Assembly (NCBI GenBank): GCA_019359615.1
Contig: JAHHHA010000023.1
Coordinates: forward strand, 1 to 64,000
From: Cyanosarcina radialis HA8281-LM2
GTDB lineage: Bacteria > Cyanobacteriota > Cyanobacteriia > Cyanobacteriales > CCAP-1448
Direction: 5' to 3'
DNA length: 64,000 bases
The position numbers and the translations under genes were made by a program. Under the pieces are notes generated by a model. That model had not been told where the DNA came from and did no database searches. It was given only the letters and a program-made list of their open reading frames with translations. Below are positions 25,633 through 34,788 of this stretch, in pieces; position 1 is the first letter of the stretch; every line of letters begins with the position of its first letter.

Positions 25633-26232
25633 ATGCCGAGAGGCGGTTGCAGAACAGGATCGGGTCGTAAATATAAATTTGGAGAACCACTGGCAGATAT
25701 TGGTGTTCCTTCATCAATCAGTAACGACTTAATTGTGGCAATAGAATACCTTTGGGAAAAGGGAAGAAAAGGGCAAGACCTAATAGACGATCTACGTTCG
25801 GTAAAATTTCGCAAGGTCAGGAAATACGATTACTCAGTCTCAGCAGGTATAAATAGAACATCAAGCATTGGAGGAGATTCAATGAATACCAATTATGAGG
25901 AAATTGACCTCTGCGAATCACTGATTGAGGAGCCTAGCAAAACTATTATCGTGCCTGTAATAGGAGACTCGATGATAGGTATTGGTATATATCCAGGCGA
26001 TTGGTTGATTGTTGAACTAATTAACTGTCTATACCAAAAACCTAAAGAGGGAGAGATTGTTATAGTCTCTCTGGATGACGAAACTTTAGTTAAACGTTAC
26101 AAAACGGAAAAAGGAGAAGTGATTCTAGTATCAGAGAACAAAAATCATGAACCAATCAGAAGTTCGGAGAGAGACATTCGCATTTCAGGAATTGTAAAAA
26201 ATGCTATTCGTCGCAATCTATCAAAACTTTAA
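25633..26232 (+). CDS. UmuD/LexA-like S24 self-cleaving protein
   Basis: This 199-residue protein starts at ATG after AGGAG. The N-terminus M-P-R-G-G-C-R-T-G-S-G-R resembles cyanobacterial UmuD-like proteins. A putative self-cleavage site is Ala71-Gly72. The peptidase S24 dyad is Ser113 in V-I-G-D-S-M-I-G and Lys154 in T-L-V-K-R-Y. Such proteins are cleaved after RecA activation and either control SOS genes or assist polymerase V. No umuC lies next to it, so the partner must be elsewhere, or the protein is a regulator. A second G-D-S-M string at residues 81-84 is not the active site. Confidence 0.85.
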   Translation: MPRGGCRTGSGRKYKFGEPLADIGVPSSISNDLIVAIEYLWEKGRKGQDLIDDLRSVKFRKVRKYDYSVSAGINRTSSIGGDSMNTNYEEIDLCESLIEEPSKTIIVPVIGDSMIGIGIYPGDWLIVELINCLYQKPKEGEIVIVSLDDETLVKRYKTEKGEVILVSENKNHEPIRSSERDIRISGIVKNAIRRNLSKL

Positions 26233-26274
26233 AATATACGATCTCAGAACTTACGCAATAACGCCACTGATAGG

Positions 26275-26312
26275 GTTGCGGTGCGTTACGCTTCGCTAAC
26301 ACACCCTACAGG
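26275..26312. repeat. dispersed repeat GGTGCGTTACGC..ACACACCCTAC
   Basis: Relatives lie at 45029-45140 and 62536-62603. Confidence 0.75.
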
Positions 26313-26418
26313 TTCTACTGTTGCTAGAATGCTGTATTTAGCCTTACCCAGACAAACTTGTAAGGAATTTTTTGTTTCGGCTTCATTGAAAAAGTCGTGA
26401 CTTCTCAGTTTCAAAATC

Positions 26419-27069
26419 ATGAAAAGGCGATCGAATTCAAAAGCCAAGAAGCAGATGACACGGTGGGTTGTCGTACCGCTGTTGTTGACACTGACATTAA
26501 CTCTGGTAGCCATTAACATCGTTCCTTTGCTCTTTTGCCAAGCGCCCTCAAGCAACACAACACGCACGAATTTCGACATCATCATCGTGCTTGGTAATCC
26601 AGCAAATTCAGACGGCAGCCCTGGTGAAATAATGAGGCAGAGAGTATTGAAAGCTGTAGAACTTTTTCAGGGTGGACGAGCAAAATATATTTTGTTTACA
26701 GGGGGAGCGGTCTACAACTCTTATGTGGAAGCCGATGTGATGGCGGAACTCGCTCGCTCGCTAGGAGTTTCTAAAAGTGCTGTTGTAACCGATCGAAAAG
26801 CGAGAAATACTTATCATAATTTATTCAATGCTGTTGAGATCGCGCATAAGAATCGCTGGTCTTCGGCTTTAGTTGTCACCTCTCCATATCACGTTAAGCG
26901 CACGGCGTTTATTTTGTCTCATTTCGATCTCGATTATCAAGTTGTTTCCAGTCATGCCTCTTGGATTTCACAGTTGCTTATCGGTCAGTGGGAAAATTAC
27001 CTGCTAACGCGGCTAGTATTGAGCGGAGACTCGAAATACTATGGGCTGAGTCCAGAACAAATTAAGTGA
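26419..27069 (+). CDS. YdcF/SanA family (DUF218) membrane-anchored protein
   Basis: A basic N-terminus and one transmembrane helix (about 15-38) precede a DUF218 domain. The domain has I-I-I-V-L-G-N-P-A-N near residue 54, R-A-K-Y-I-L-F-T-G-G-A, the conserved E-A-D-V-M block, R-N-T-Y-H-N, and V-V-T-S-P-Y-H-V-K-R. The family is associated with envelope processes such as vancomycin sensitivity in E. coli SanA; the biochemical role is unresolved. It ends 26 nt before the acetyltransferase gene and may share its transcript. Confidence 0.85.
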   Translation: MKRRSNSKAKKQMTRWVVVPLLLTLTLTLVAINIVPLLFCQAPSSNTTRTNFDIIIVLGNPANSDGSPGEIMRQRVLKAVELFQGGRAKYILFTGGAVYNSYVEADVMAELARSLGVSKSAVVTDRKARNTYHNLFNAVEIAHKNRWSSALVVTSPYHVKRTAFILSHFDLDYQVVSSHASWISQLLIGQWENYLLTRLVLSGDSKYYGLSPEQIK

Positions 27070-27095
27070 GGCAATCGCAGTTTAATAGATAGAAA

Positions 27096-27590
27096 ATGTC
27101 ATCATCCAAGCCAATTAGCATTCATCAGCTTGCTACCAACGACCTAGAACTTATGGAGGGTTTATTAGCTACCTTTGGTGAGGCTTTCGACGAAGTTGAT
27201 ACCTATAGCTCGTCTCGCCCCAGCCATGCCTATCTCAAGCGGTTGTTAAGTAGCGATTATTTCATTGCGCTGGTAGCGTTAAAAAATGGCTCAGTAGTCG
27301 GAGGTATTGCCGCTTACGAACTCCAGAAGTTCGAGCAGGAGCGTAGTGAAATTTATATTTACGATCTGGCTGTAGCAGCAGCGCATCGACGCGAAGGCAT
27401 TGCCACTGCATTAATTCAAGAATTAAAGAAGATCGCCGCAGCGCGATCGGCCTATGTGATTTTCGTCCAGGCAGATATCGGGGATGACCCTGCGATCGCA
27501 CTTTACACGAAGCTGGGAACCCGCGAAGAAGTGCTTCATTTCGATATTGCTGTTGCACCCAGTAATGACGATGATAACGATCGACATTAA
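27096..27590 (+). CDS. AAC(3)-I-like aminoglycoside 3-N-acetyltransferase (GNAT)
   Basis: This 164-residue GNAT protein reads closely like the AAC(3)-I class: F-I-A-L-V-A-L, then V-V-G-G-I-A-A-Y, then K-F-E-Q-E-R-S-E-I-Y-I-Y-D-L-A-V, the acetyl-CoA loop H-R-R-E-G-I-A-T-A-L-I, and Y-V-I-F-V-Q-A-D-I-G-D-D-P-A-I-A-L-Y-T-K-L-G. This run of blocks is specific to the aminoglycoside enzymes, not general GNATs. AAC(3)-I acetylates gentamicin-type drugs at the 3-amino group. In a cyanobacterium it may be an environmental homologue with another amine substrate. It sits among mobile-looking genes with no integron features. Confidence 0.85.
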   Translation: MSSSKPISIHQLATNDLELMEGLLATFGEAFDEVDTYSSSRPSHAYLKRLLSSDYFIALVALKNGSVVGGIAAYELQKFEQERSEIYIYDLAVAAAHRREGIATALIQELKKIAAARSAYVIFVQADIGDDPAIALYTKLGTREEVLHFDIAVAPSNDDDNDRH

Positions 27591-27600
27591 CGATCGAGAA

Positions 27601-27927
27601 TCACATGGGTTTGTGGATCGGACAATCGGTAGCGATCGCAGCGGCTCCCCTCTCCCGTGGGAGAGGGGTTGGGGGTGAGGGCAGCAATTCGGCGTTTAAG
27701 AACCGGATTTGATATGACTTGATTTGACAGCCCAAAAAAAAGAGAGGGAAATTAATTTTCCCTCCCTTTTGTTGTTGGCGGCTTTCGCCTTTGTCTTGTT
27801 CCTTGAGCTTTTTCCTCAAGAGTTGAGTTTGCTTTTTCAGTTGTCGCTGTCTGGCCGAACCGCCTCTACCTTTATCGTTTCGCCCCTGACGGCGGGGAGA
27901 TTCCCACCGCTTTAGTCTTTGAGCCAT
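27601..27927 (-). CDS. small basic hypothetical protein with ragged 3' end
   Basis: The ATG at 27927 has AGAGGAAAA upstream, a good ribosome binding site. The first 60 residues are strongly basic and Gln-rich (M-A-Q-R-L-K-R-W-E-S, then Q-R-Q-L-K-K-Q-T-Q-L-L-R-K-K-L-K-E-Q), suggesting nucleic-acid or ribosome binding. After that the frame runs through a terminator hairpin (27733-27764) and a dispersed repeat before stopping at 27601. A stop exists in the neighbouring frame inside the hairpin. The annotated C-terminal 45 residues are therefore unlikely to be native; a frameshift or lost stop is probable. Confidence 0.5.
   Translation of the reverse strand: MAQRLKRWESPRRQGRNDKGRGGSARQRQLKKQTQLLRKKLKEQDKGESRQQQKGGKINFPLFFLGCQIKSYQIRFLNAELLPSPPTPLPRERGAAAIATDCPIHKPM
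27733..27764 (-). terminator. rho-independent terminator inside the 27601-27927 frame
   Basis: GAGGGAAA (27744-27751) pairs with TTTCCCTC (27757-27764) and is followed on the minus strand by eight T residues. It would end transcription before the in-frame stop of the gene above. Confidence 0.75.
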
Positions 27928-28153
27928 CGTTTTTTCCTCTTTAGTTACTCACTTGAATGTAACATTATTTCTATTTTATCGACTACAAGCCGACTGCTGC
28001 CATTTCCGGAATCGGATTGGCGCAAATTGGTTATAACTCTATATCTAACCGTCTGCCTTCTGAATTCCTGTAAAGACGCGCTATGGCGGGTTTCTACAAC
28101 TACTTTTGACTTTTGACTTTTGAGTTGCTTAACTAGTGTCAGTTGAGGATGTG

Positions 28154-29353
28154 ATGAAGATGACAGACAGATTAAAAATTCTTGCGAAAACGCCTGAATT
28201 GCCACACGTACAAGGCGATCGCTACGGCCAGTTGTGTCAGCGTGCCTGGGTAGAAATCGATTTAACGGCTTTAGATAAGAATGTCCGACAGATCCACCGT
28301 TTGCTATCGCCCCAGACGCAGTTGATGGCAGTAGTCAAAGCTGATGCTTACGGTCATGGGGCTGTAACTGTGGCGCAGACTGCCCTTAAAGCTGGTGCGA
28401 GTTGGTTGGGAGTGGCCACTGTCCCAGAAGGGATTGAGTTGCGAGAAGCTGGTATCGAGTCGCCCGTGTTGGTTTTGGGAGCAGTCAACGACCCCGAACA
28501 GATCCAATCGATCGCCCGCTGGCAATTGCAGCCGACGATTTGCAGTCCGCAGCAAGCATTAGTCTTTTCTGAAGTTTTGGGAAGAAGGGAAACCAAACTA
28601 CCCGTTCATCTCAAATTCGATACCGGGATGTCGCGATTGGGAGTGCTGTGGCCGGAAGCAGTAGAGTTAGCACAATTAGTCGATCGCCTGCCTGGATTGC
28701 AAATTGCTAGTATTTACTCCCACTTTGCCACCGCCGACGATCCCGATCCGAGGGTGATGCAACAGCAGCAAGAGCGATTTCACCAAGCGATCGCCCAAAT
28801 CGAAGCTACAGGCATTAAGATTCCCCGCTTGCACTTAGCTAACTCGGCTGCCACCTTAGCTAGTTCGGATCTTCATTACAGCATGGTGCGAGTCGGTTTA
28901 GCGATTTACGGTCTTTATCCATCCTCTCATTTGCGATCGGCAGTGACTCTCCAGCCAGTTCTCCAAGTAAAAGCGCGAGTTACTCAAGTTAAAACTATTC
29001 CAGCGGGGACGGGCGTGAGTTACGGCCATCAATTTATCAGCGATCGCCCGATGCGGCTAGCTATAGTCGGTATCGGTTACGCCGACGGCGTGCCCCGAAG
29101 TCTTTCTAACCAAATGCAGGTAATAATCCGAGGTCAGCGAGTTTCCCAAGTGGGAGCTATTACAATGGATCAACTAATGTTAGATGTGAGTGCCATTCCT
29201 GACTTACAGACAGGTGAAGTCGTTACTTTGCTGGGCAAGGATGGGGAAGTTGAAATTACAGCCGATGACTGGGCAAAAACTTTAGGAACGATTTCTTGGG
29301 AGATTCTTTGCGGCTTTAAACATCGGCTACCTCGCGTTGCCGTCGATCGATAA
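28154..29353 (+). CDS. alr: alanine racemase
   Basis: This fold-type III PLP enzyme makes D-alanine for peptidoglycan. The PLP lysine is in A-V-V-K-A-D-A-Y-G-H-G, the catalytic Tyr of the second half is in G-T-G-V-S-Y-G-H, and the conserved H-S/F-A-T-A-D-D block is present. A GTG six codons upstream (28136) is open, but GAGGATGTG precedes the ATG at 28154 at the right distance, so that start is chosen. An extra 25 or so residues precede the barrel. The gene for the helicase-associated protein follows 21 nt downstream. Confidence 0.96.
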   Translation: MKMTDRLKILAKTPELPHVQGDRYGQLCQRAWVEIDLTALDKNVRQIHRLLSPQTQLMAVVKADAYGHGAVTVAQTALKAGASWLGVATVPEGIELREAGIESPVLVLGAVNDPEQIQSIARWQLQPTICSPQQALVFSEVLGRRETKLPVHLKFDTGMSRLGVLWPEAVELAQLVDRLPGLQIASIYSHFATADDPDPRVMQQQQERFHQAIAQIEATGIKIPRLHLANSAATLASSDLHYSMVRVGLAIYGLYPSSHLRSAVTLQPVLQVKARVTQVKTIPAGTGVSYGHQFISDRPMRLAIVGIGYADGVPRSLSNQMQVIIRGQRVSQVGAITMDQLMLDVSAIPDLQTGEVVTLLGKDGEVEITADDWAKTLGTISWEILCGFKHRLPRVAVDR

Positions 29354-29374
29354 AAACGTAATGAAAATACAGCG

Positions 29375-31222
29375 ATGCCTTACTTTCAAACTCCCGAAAC
29401 CGTGGCGACGATCGCCGAAGGACTGAACCAGCAATCAGTCGATCGACTGAAAAAGTTGTTGCCTCACTTGCCCACAAAAGAAAAACCGACCCGCAAAGCC
29501 GAAATCATCGAACTAATCGAACGGTATTTACAAGGTCGAGAACTGAAAGCCTTGTGGGAAAAATTAGACTCATTGCAACAAGCAGCCGTTGCCGAAGCAG
29601 TTCATTCGCCGAACACGCGATTTGATGCTGCCCGCTTTCAAGCCAAATATGGAGAGTTGCCCGATTGGGGGACGAGCGATCGCTACGGGATCTCCCAAAC
29701 GCCTTCCAGATTGGTACTTTTTTTCTGTGGCAGTATTATGCCAGAGGAACTCAAACAACGATTGAAAGCTTTTGTGCCACCACCCGTGGAAGCCAAGCTA
29801 TCAACTTCTGAGGAAATCCCGCAGACGATCGAGCAACGCTGGCGAGAATTTGACTATGAAGCCCGTAAAGTCTACTACCGAGTCGAGGAAGTTCCCCTCG
29901 ATCGTAGATTGAGAGAGCAAACAGCATCTCAGGAATTATTGGCCATGCTGCGGCTAATCGACGCGGGGAAGGTGTCGGTTAGCGAGCAAACCCGTTTGCC
30001 TTCAGCCGCAACTCTCAAGGCGATTACAGATATTCTGGTCGGTGGCGACTACTATACCGATATCTCTCAAAAACCCAATCCCCCGCAATATACAGAAATC
30101 GGCTCGATTGCTGCTTTTGGCTGGTCGATGCTGCTACAAGCGGGCGGTTTGGCTGAGCTATCTGGGAAGAAACTGCGATTGACTAAGGCAGGACAAAAGG
30201 CGCTGAGCGACCCTACGGAAAAGACGCTGAAACATCTGTGGCAAAAATGGCTTAAAACTAAGCTTTTAGATGAATTCCGACGCATTAATGAAATTAAAGG
30301 GCAAACGGGCAAGGGGCAAAGAAGCATGACTGCTGTAGTCGGACGGCGAGAGGCGATTTACAAAGCCTTGCACGATCTGCGGGTCGATCGCTGGGTGACG
30401 GTAGATGAATTCTTCCGCTATATGCAGGCAGGAAGCAACAATTTTGAAGTAACTCGCGATCCCTGGAGTCTCTACATCTGCGAGGCGGGATACGGCAGTT
30501 TGGGCTATCAAGGTTTCCACGAATGGAGTATGTTGCAGGGCAGGTACGTGCTGTGCTTGTTGTTTGAGTATGCCGCCACATTAGGCATAGTGGATGTGGC
30601 CTATATTTCTCCGGTGGGGGCGCGGGAAGATTATCGCAACAATTGGGGAGTCGATGACCTGGAATTTCTCAGCCGTTACGACGGTTTGATGTATATCCGT
30701 TTGACTCCTTTGGGGGCTTACTGTTTAGATTTGAGCGCGACTTACACCCCGAAGCCGATCGAGATTTGTCCGGTTTTGCGGGTGCTACCCAATCGGGAAA
30801 TTGCTGCTATCGGGGAACCGTTGAGCGCAGCCGACATTCTAGCTTTGGATATGTATGCCGAGAAAGTCTCCGATGCAGTGTGGCGTTTGGAGATGGCGAA
30901 GTTGCTGAAAGTAGCGGCAGAAGGTCGTTCGATCGAGGAATTAGCAGAATTTTTACAGGCGCGGTCTTCAGAACCATTACCTCAGACGATCGAGCAATTT
31001 TTAGCCGACGTGCGATCGAGAAGTGGAAGTTTAAAGACTATCGGAACTGGTCGAATTATTGAATGTGCCGACGCTGGCATAGCCACTTTAATCGCTCACG
31101 ATTCGCGTACCAAAAAGTATTGTTTTTTGGCAAGTGAAAGTCGTTTGATCGTACCGTTGGAATCTGAGACTAAGTTTCGCAATGCTCTACAGAAGCTAGG
31201 TTATAGTTTGCCTAACCTCTAA
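29375..31222 (+). CDS. XPB/Ssl2-like helicase-associated protein
   Basis: The protein has 615 residues and no ATPase motifs. It resembles the 'helicase conserved C-terminal / XPB-Ssl2-like' proteins encoded beside XPB helicases in actinobacteria and others: repeated winged-helix-like segments, K-L-L-P-H-L-P-T-K near the N-terminus, L-R-V-L-P-N-R-E-I near residue 470, and I-I-E-C-A-D-A-G-I-A-T-L-I near residue 565. It probably supports or regulates the XPB helicase at 38644-40329, which here is 7.4 kb away with a block of accessory genes in between. The start ATG is 21 nt after alr, so the two are probably co-transcribed. Confidence 0.75.
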   Translation: MPYFQTPETVATIAEGLNQQSVDRLKKLLPHLPTKEKPTRKAEIIELIERYLQGRELKALWEKLDSLQQAAVAEAVHSPNTRFDAARFQAKYGELPDWGTSDRYGISQTPSRLVLFFCGSIMPEELKQRLKAFVPPPVEAKLSTSEEIPQTIEQRWREFDYEARKVYYRVEEVPLDRRLREQTASQELLAMLRLIDAGKVSVSEQTRLPSAATLKAITDILVGGDYYTDISQKPNPPQYTEIGSIAAFGWSMLLQAGGLAELSGKKLRLTKAGQKALSDPTEKTLKHLWQKWLKTKLLDEFRRINEIKGQTGKGQRSMTAVVGRREAIYKALHDLRVDRWVTVDEFFRYMQAGSNNFEVTRDPWSLYICEAGYGSLGYQGFHEWSMLQGRYVLCLLFEYAATLGIVDVAYISPVGAREDYRNNWGVDDLEFLSRYDGLMYIRLTPLGAYCLDLSATYTPKPIEICPVLRVLPNREIAAIGEPLSAADILALDMYAEKVSDAVWRLEMAKLLKVAAEGRSIEELAEFLQARSSEPLPQTIEQFLADVRSRSGSLKTIGTGRIIECADAGIATLIAHDSRTKKYCFLASESRLIVPLESETKFRNALQKLGYSLPNL

Positions 31223-31251
31223 GCGATCGATAACTGTTAACCTTATAATCT

Positions 31252-31712
31252 CTATGGCAGTTTTGCTATAGCTTTCCAGCGTTTGACAATTCTAGTCCAG
31301 TACAATAAAAAGTAACCCAAAGCCAGATTGACTCTTGCCAAAAACAGATCTTGACTGCTACCAATCTCTTTAGCAATGGCTAAACTTTGTTTAAAGTAAT
31401 CAATGGCTTTTTCGTATTGTCCTTGAGAACCATAAACAGCCCCCAAATTGCCTAACGCCACAGTTTCTCCAGCGCGATCGCCTATTACTCTAGAAATTTG
31501 TAAGCTTTTTTGCTGTGCCTCTATTGATTTATCATATTGTTTTTTAAGTTTATATAAATAACCTAGATTACCTAAAGCTTGAGCCTCATCCACGCGACTC
31601 TCTATCTCTCTAGCAAGACTCAAAGAGTTTTCAAAACTTTTAACGGATTGTTCGTAATTCCCCTGATATCCATAAACACTTCCTAAATTATTTAATGCCG
31701 TAATTTCCTTAA
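31252..31712 (-). pseudogene. TPR protein, C-terminal remnant cut by IS
   Basis: Three clear TPR units (A-L-N-N-L-G-S-V-Y-G-Y-Q-G-N-Y, A-L-G-N-L-G-Y-L-Y and A-L-G-N-L-G-A-V-Y-G-S-Q-G-Q-Y) are followed by a short tail. The frame is broken at 31712 by the insertion element. Its 5' part is at 33025-33217. Joining the two pieces leaves a frame mismatch and lacks about 200 residues present in the paralogue at 33233-34756, so a deletion came before or with the insertion. Confidence 0.82.
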
Positions 31713-33024
31713 CGGGTGACAAGATGCCTCTAGTCCACAGGTGACAAAGGTTTGAGAAAATGAAGAGGACAAAAAATCGGGAGCCAGATAGCGGCTCCCC
31801 AAAATAAAATGTTGCCTCCATTTTACCAAACCACCCTGCGGGCGCATCTGAACGAAAGCCAGTATCTCACCCTGCAATTGTTGTTGTTATTGCTCCAAGC
31901 TCATCGTCAAGTTAAACTTTCGGTGTTAGCTAGTGTGTTTCCCCAACCGATTCAATTTGCCAGTCGCAAACGGAATTTACAACGCTTTTTAGTCTTGCCA
32001 CAACTAAGCATCAAACTCTTATGGTTTCCCCTGATTAAATATTGGCTGCGACAAGAACGAACTGGACACCAATTAAACCTTTGAACAGCGCCGTCATCGA
32101 GCCAAGCTCAAGCATCAGAAATCTGGCTATTGGATCGTAGCTATTGACCGCACCGAATGGAAGGGGCGCAACATCTTCATGGTCAGTCTGGTGTGGGGAA
32201 GACACGCACTACCTGTGTATTGGGAAGTTTTAGAGCAGGTGAGCAGTAGCGATCTTAAAACCCAAAAGCGTCTGTTAAAACCCGTTCTCCATCTGTTACA
32301 GAACTATCCGGTTCTGGTGCTAGGAGATCGAGAGTTCCATAGTCCGAAACTTGCCGACTGGCTGGCATCTATGGGGGTATCATTTGCACTTCGTCAGAAA
32401 AAAGACCTGCATTTTCAAGAGGAATGGGGTCAACCATATCAGATCCTTAAAGAACAGGGATTTAAGCCTGGTATGGGCAAATTTTATCAAGGTGTATTGT
32501 GCAATAAAGGGGACGGCTTAGGGCCATTTAATCTGGCGGTCTATTGGCAACGAAAATATCGTGGTCGAGGACCGAAAGCACCTTGGTATATTTTGACTAA
32601 TTTGCCCACCCTGCCACAAGTATTGACAGTTTATCGTTGTCGCTGGGGCATCGAACAACTGTTCAAAGATTGTAAAACGGGGGGCTATAATCTCGAAGAA
32701 GCCAAGGTCAATGAGAGTCGGTTTCTCGCTTTAATCTTGTTAATTACAATCGCTTACGCTTGGGCGACACTCCAAGGACAAAGGATGAAGGCATTAGGGA
32801 TAGAAATTTATGCTGGGCGAATTAACGAACACCAAGATAAAACTCCAAGACAAAGTAAATTTAGTTTTGGACTTTATGGACAACGATGGATATATGGCAT
32901 GGAATTGTGGGCCGATTGGGTACACAACCTGATTGCCCTCAAACCTCATAAACGCCTCTATTTTCAGCGAGGCTTTTTGGCTCTATCCCTGATCCAACAA
33001 GCTTCGTAGCTAGGTTGTCACCCG
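31713..33024 (+). mobile_element. insertion sequence, 1312 bp, IS4/IS701-like with TTAA target
   Basis: The terminal inverted repeats are CGGGTGACAA at 31713-31722 and TTGTCACCCG at 33015-33024. They are flanked on both sides by TTAA (31709-31712 and 33025-33028), consistent with a 4-bp target duplication. One transposase gene, in two overlapping frames, fills it. Confidence 0.85.
31809..33009 (+). CDS. IS transposase in two frames (frameshifted or +1 recoded)
   Basis: The first frame (31809-32084) gives M-L-P-P-F-Y-Q-T-T-L-R through R-T-G-H-Q-L-N-L then TGA. Coding continues without loss in the +1 frame from 32080 (F-E-Q-R-R-H-R-A-K-L-K) to 33009. The DDE residues are in A-I-D-R-T-E-W, L-G-D-R-E-F-H and Y-R-C-R-W-G-I-E-Q-L-F-K-D-C-K (the Y-R-E-K signature). 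The shift occurs exactly at CTT-TGA, the codon pair used for +1 frameshifting in release factor 2. It may be recoding or simple decay; the RF2-type stimulatory AGGGGG is absent. Confidence 0.82.
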
Positions 33025-33217
33025 TTAAGTGAAACGATTCTAAATATCGATTTACTCTCTCCAAGTTATTAACATCAGAATCAGGTTCATCTTCAACTTT
33101 AAGAAAATATTCTACTGCTATGTAATGATGAATTCGATCGATCGGAACTTCATCTAAATTAATTGCTAACTCTTTAAACAGTAATTGACTTGGTGTTTTA
33201 GAATTATTTGATATCAT
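33025..33217 (-). pseudogene. TPR protein, N-terminal remnant
   Basis: It starts M-I-S-N-N-S-K-T-P-S-Q-L-L-F-K-E and continues H-Y-I-A-V-E-Y-F-L-K-V-E-D-E-P-D, then R-Y-L-E-S-F-H-L, where the IS begins. It is similar to residues 1-65 of the intact TPR protein at 33233-34756, so the two are tandem paralogues. Beyond 33025 the frame runs into IS sequence. Confidence 0.82.
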
Positions 33218-33232
33218 TAGTTAATTGTCTAC

Positions 33233-34756
33233 TTACTTGTCAGCCATTGTAAGCAATTTTTTAGACATTACAGTAAAAAAATAATGTAGGTTATTTATTT
33301 GAATAGCTTTTTCATAGTCACCTAAAGCACAGCTAATTTTACCGAGTTCGAGAAAAATATTATCTTCTGATTTGTGTTCTTTCATTATATAAGTTATAAA
33401 ATCTAATAAATAATTTGGATTGGATAATCTAATTAAAATTTCTTCTTCTGCTTTATAGTCTTCCATATTTTTTGTTAGTTTTAAGGCTTGGCAATAGTAA
33501 TCAAATGCTATACCGTATTCATCCATAGCATCATAAACATCTCCTAAGTTTGCTAGCAAGTGATGTTCCCAGTAAGAATAGTTATTTTCTTGAGAAATCT
33601 TTAAACCTTGTTTTAAAAATCGGATTGCTTCAGAATGATGTCTTAGTTTCATTAAAGCAATTCCTGTATTTGACAGAATACTTACTTCTAGTACACCCGA
33701 TTCAGTACAGCTAATTTTTCTGGAAATAGCTAAGCCATCTGTTAAACATTTAATTGCTTCATCATAATGTGTTTGCATTATATAGTTAGTTGCTAAGTTA
33801 TTTAACGTCAGTCCTTCACCAGCAAGATCTTTTACTTTACGTGCGATTGATAAACGTTTTTGTTGTATATTAATAGCTTGTTCGTATTGCTCTAGATCGC
33901 AATAAACATTTCCTAAGTTCCCCAAACACTGTCCTTGAGTAAATGGATCTCCTATAATTTCAAAAAACTCTGACCCCTTCTTAAAGCATTCAAGTGCTTG
34001 TTGATATTTCCCTTGTCTTCTATAAAGAATTCCCATAGATTGACTAATATTTGCCAGAAATTCGATCTGTTCGCCTGTTTTAGCAATTTGTAGAGATTCT
34101 TGCAAATAGTTTTCTGCTTGCTTATAGTCACCCATCAATAAATAAGCGCTGGCCAAATTAAATATAGCTGCGTATCTGTGTTCACTATGATAGAACTTTT
34201 GATAGTAACTAATCGCTTTTTCAAAATTACCTATCTTAAAATATACAACACCTAAACTATTGAGTATACTGTGATTTATATCTGATCTTGAAAGTTGTTT
34301 TTCAAGTTCTAAGCTAGAATTATAGTACTCAATAGCTTTTTGATAGTTAGCTAGCGAACAAAACGCATCACCTATTGTTCTTAAAAGACAAACATCAAAA
34401 TTTTTTTCCAAATTGAATAAAAGTCTTTGGCATAACTCAATTACTTCTTGATGATAACCCCAACTAGATAATTGCGTTACCAAATACTTATTGTCTGGAC
34501 TATCTGGGCGATCGGAAGAAATAAGAAATATTTTTCTTGCTAAAAACCAATCTTCAGCATCGCAGAGATGATAAAAAGATTCTAGATATCTCAGTAATTT
34601 TTCTAAATTTGTAGCCTCGCAAGAAGGATCGTCTTGAATAGTTAAAAAATACTTTACAGCTATGTAGTAATGAAGATGCGTGATAGGAACTTTATCTAAA
34701 TTAATATCCAATTCTTCAAACAATAATTTACCTGGCTTTGCTGAATTATTTTTCAT
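33233..34756 (-). CDS. tetratricopeptide-repeat protein, probable C-terminal half of a split STAND system
   Basis: The protein has 507 residues. Residues 1-100 read H-Y-Y-I-A-V-K-Y-F-L then R-Y-L-E-S-F-Y-H-L-C-D-A-E-D-W, the kind of sequence that follows the ATPase region in single-chain cyanobacterial STAND proteins. About nine TPR units follow (for example A-F-C-S-L-A-N-Y-Q-K-A-I-E-Y-Y and G-I-L-Y-R-R-Q-G-K-Y-Q-Q-A-L-E-C-F). There is no membrane segment. The STAND ATPase gene ends 70 nt upstream on the same strand. I infer that the two polypeptides work together: the ATPase as switch, the TPR as sensor. It is AT-rich compared with core genes, fitting acquisition. Confidence 0.8.
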   Translation of the reverse strand: MKNNSAKPGKLLFEELDINLDKVPITHLHYYIAVKYFLTIQDDPSCEATNLEKLLRYLESFYHLCDAEDWFLARKIFLISSDRPDSPDNKYLVTQLSSWGYHQEVIELCQRLLFNLEKNFDVCLLRTIGDAFCSLANYQKAIEYYNSSLELEKQLSRSDINHSILNSLGVVYFKIGNFEKAISYYQKFYHSEHRYAAIFNLASAYLLMGDYKQAENYLQESLQIAKTGEQIEFLANISQSMGILYRRQGKYQQALECFKKGSEFFEIIGDPFTQGQCLGNLGNVYCDLEQYEQAINIQQKRLSIARKVKDLAGEGLTLNNLATNYIMQTHYDEAIKCLTDGLAISRKISCTESGVLEVSILSNTGIALMKLRHHSEAIRFLKQGLKISQENNYSYWEHHLLANLGDVYDAMDEYGIAFDYYCQALKLTKNMEDYKAEEEILIRLSNPNYLLDFITYIMKEHKSEDNIFLELGKISCALGDYEKAIQINNLHYFFTVMSKKLLTMADK

Positions 34757-34788
34757 GTCAGTTTTATTTCAGGTTGTAACCATTTTGA

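Noticed and set aside
31713-33024. A 6-bp target duplication CTTAAC/GTTAAG at the second IS
   Set aside because: The flanks are inverse, not direct, copies; only the palindromic TTAA core reads the same on both sides, so a 4-bp TTAA target is the simpler reading.
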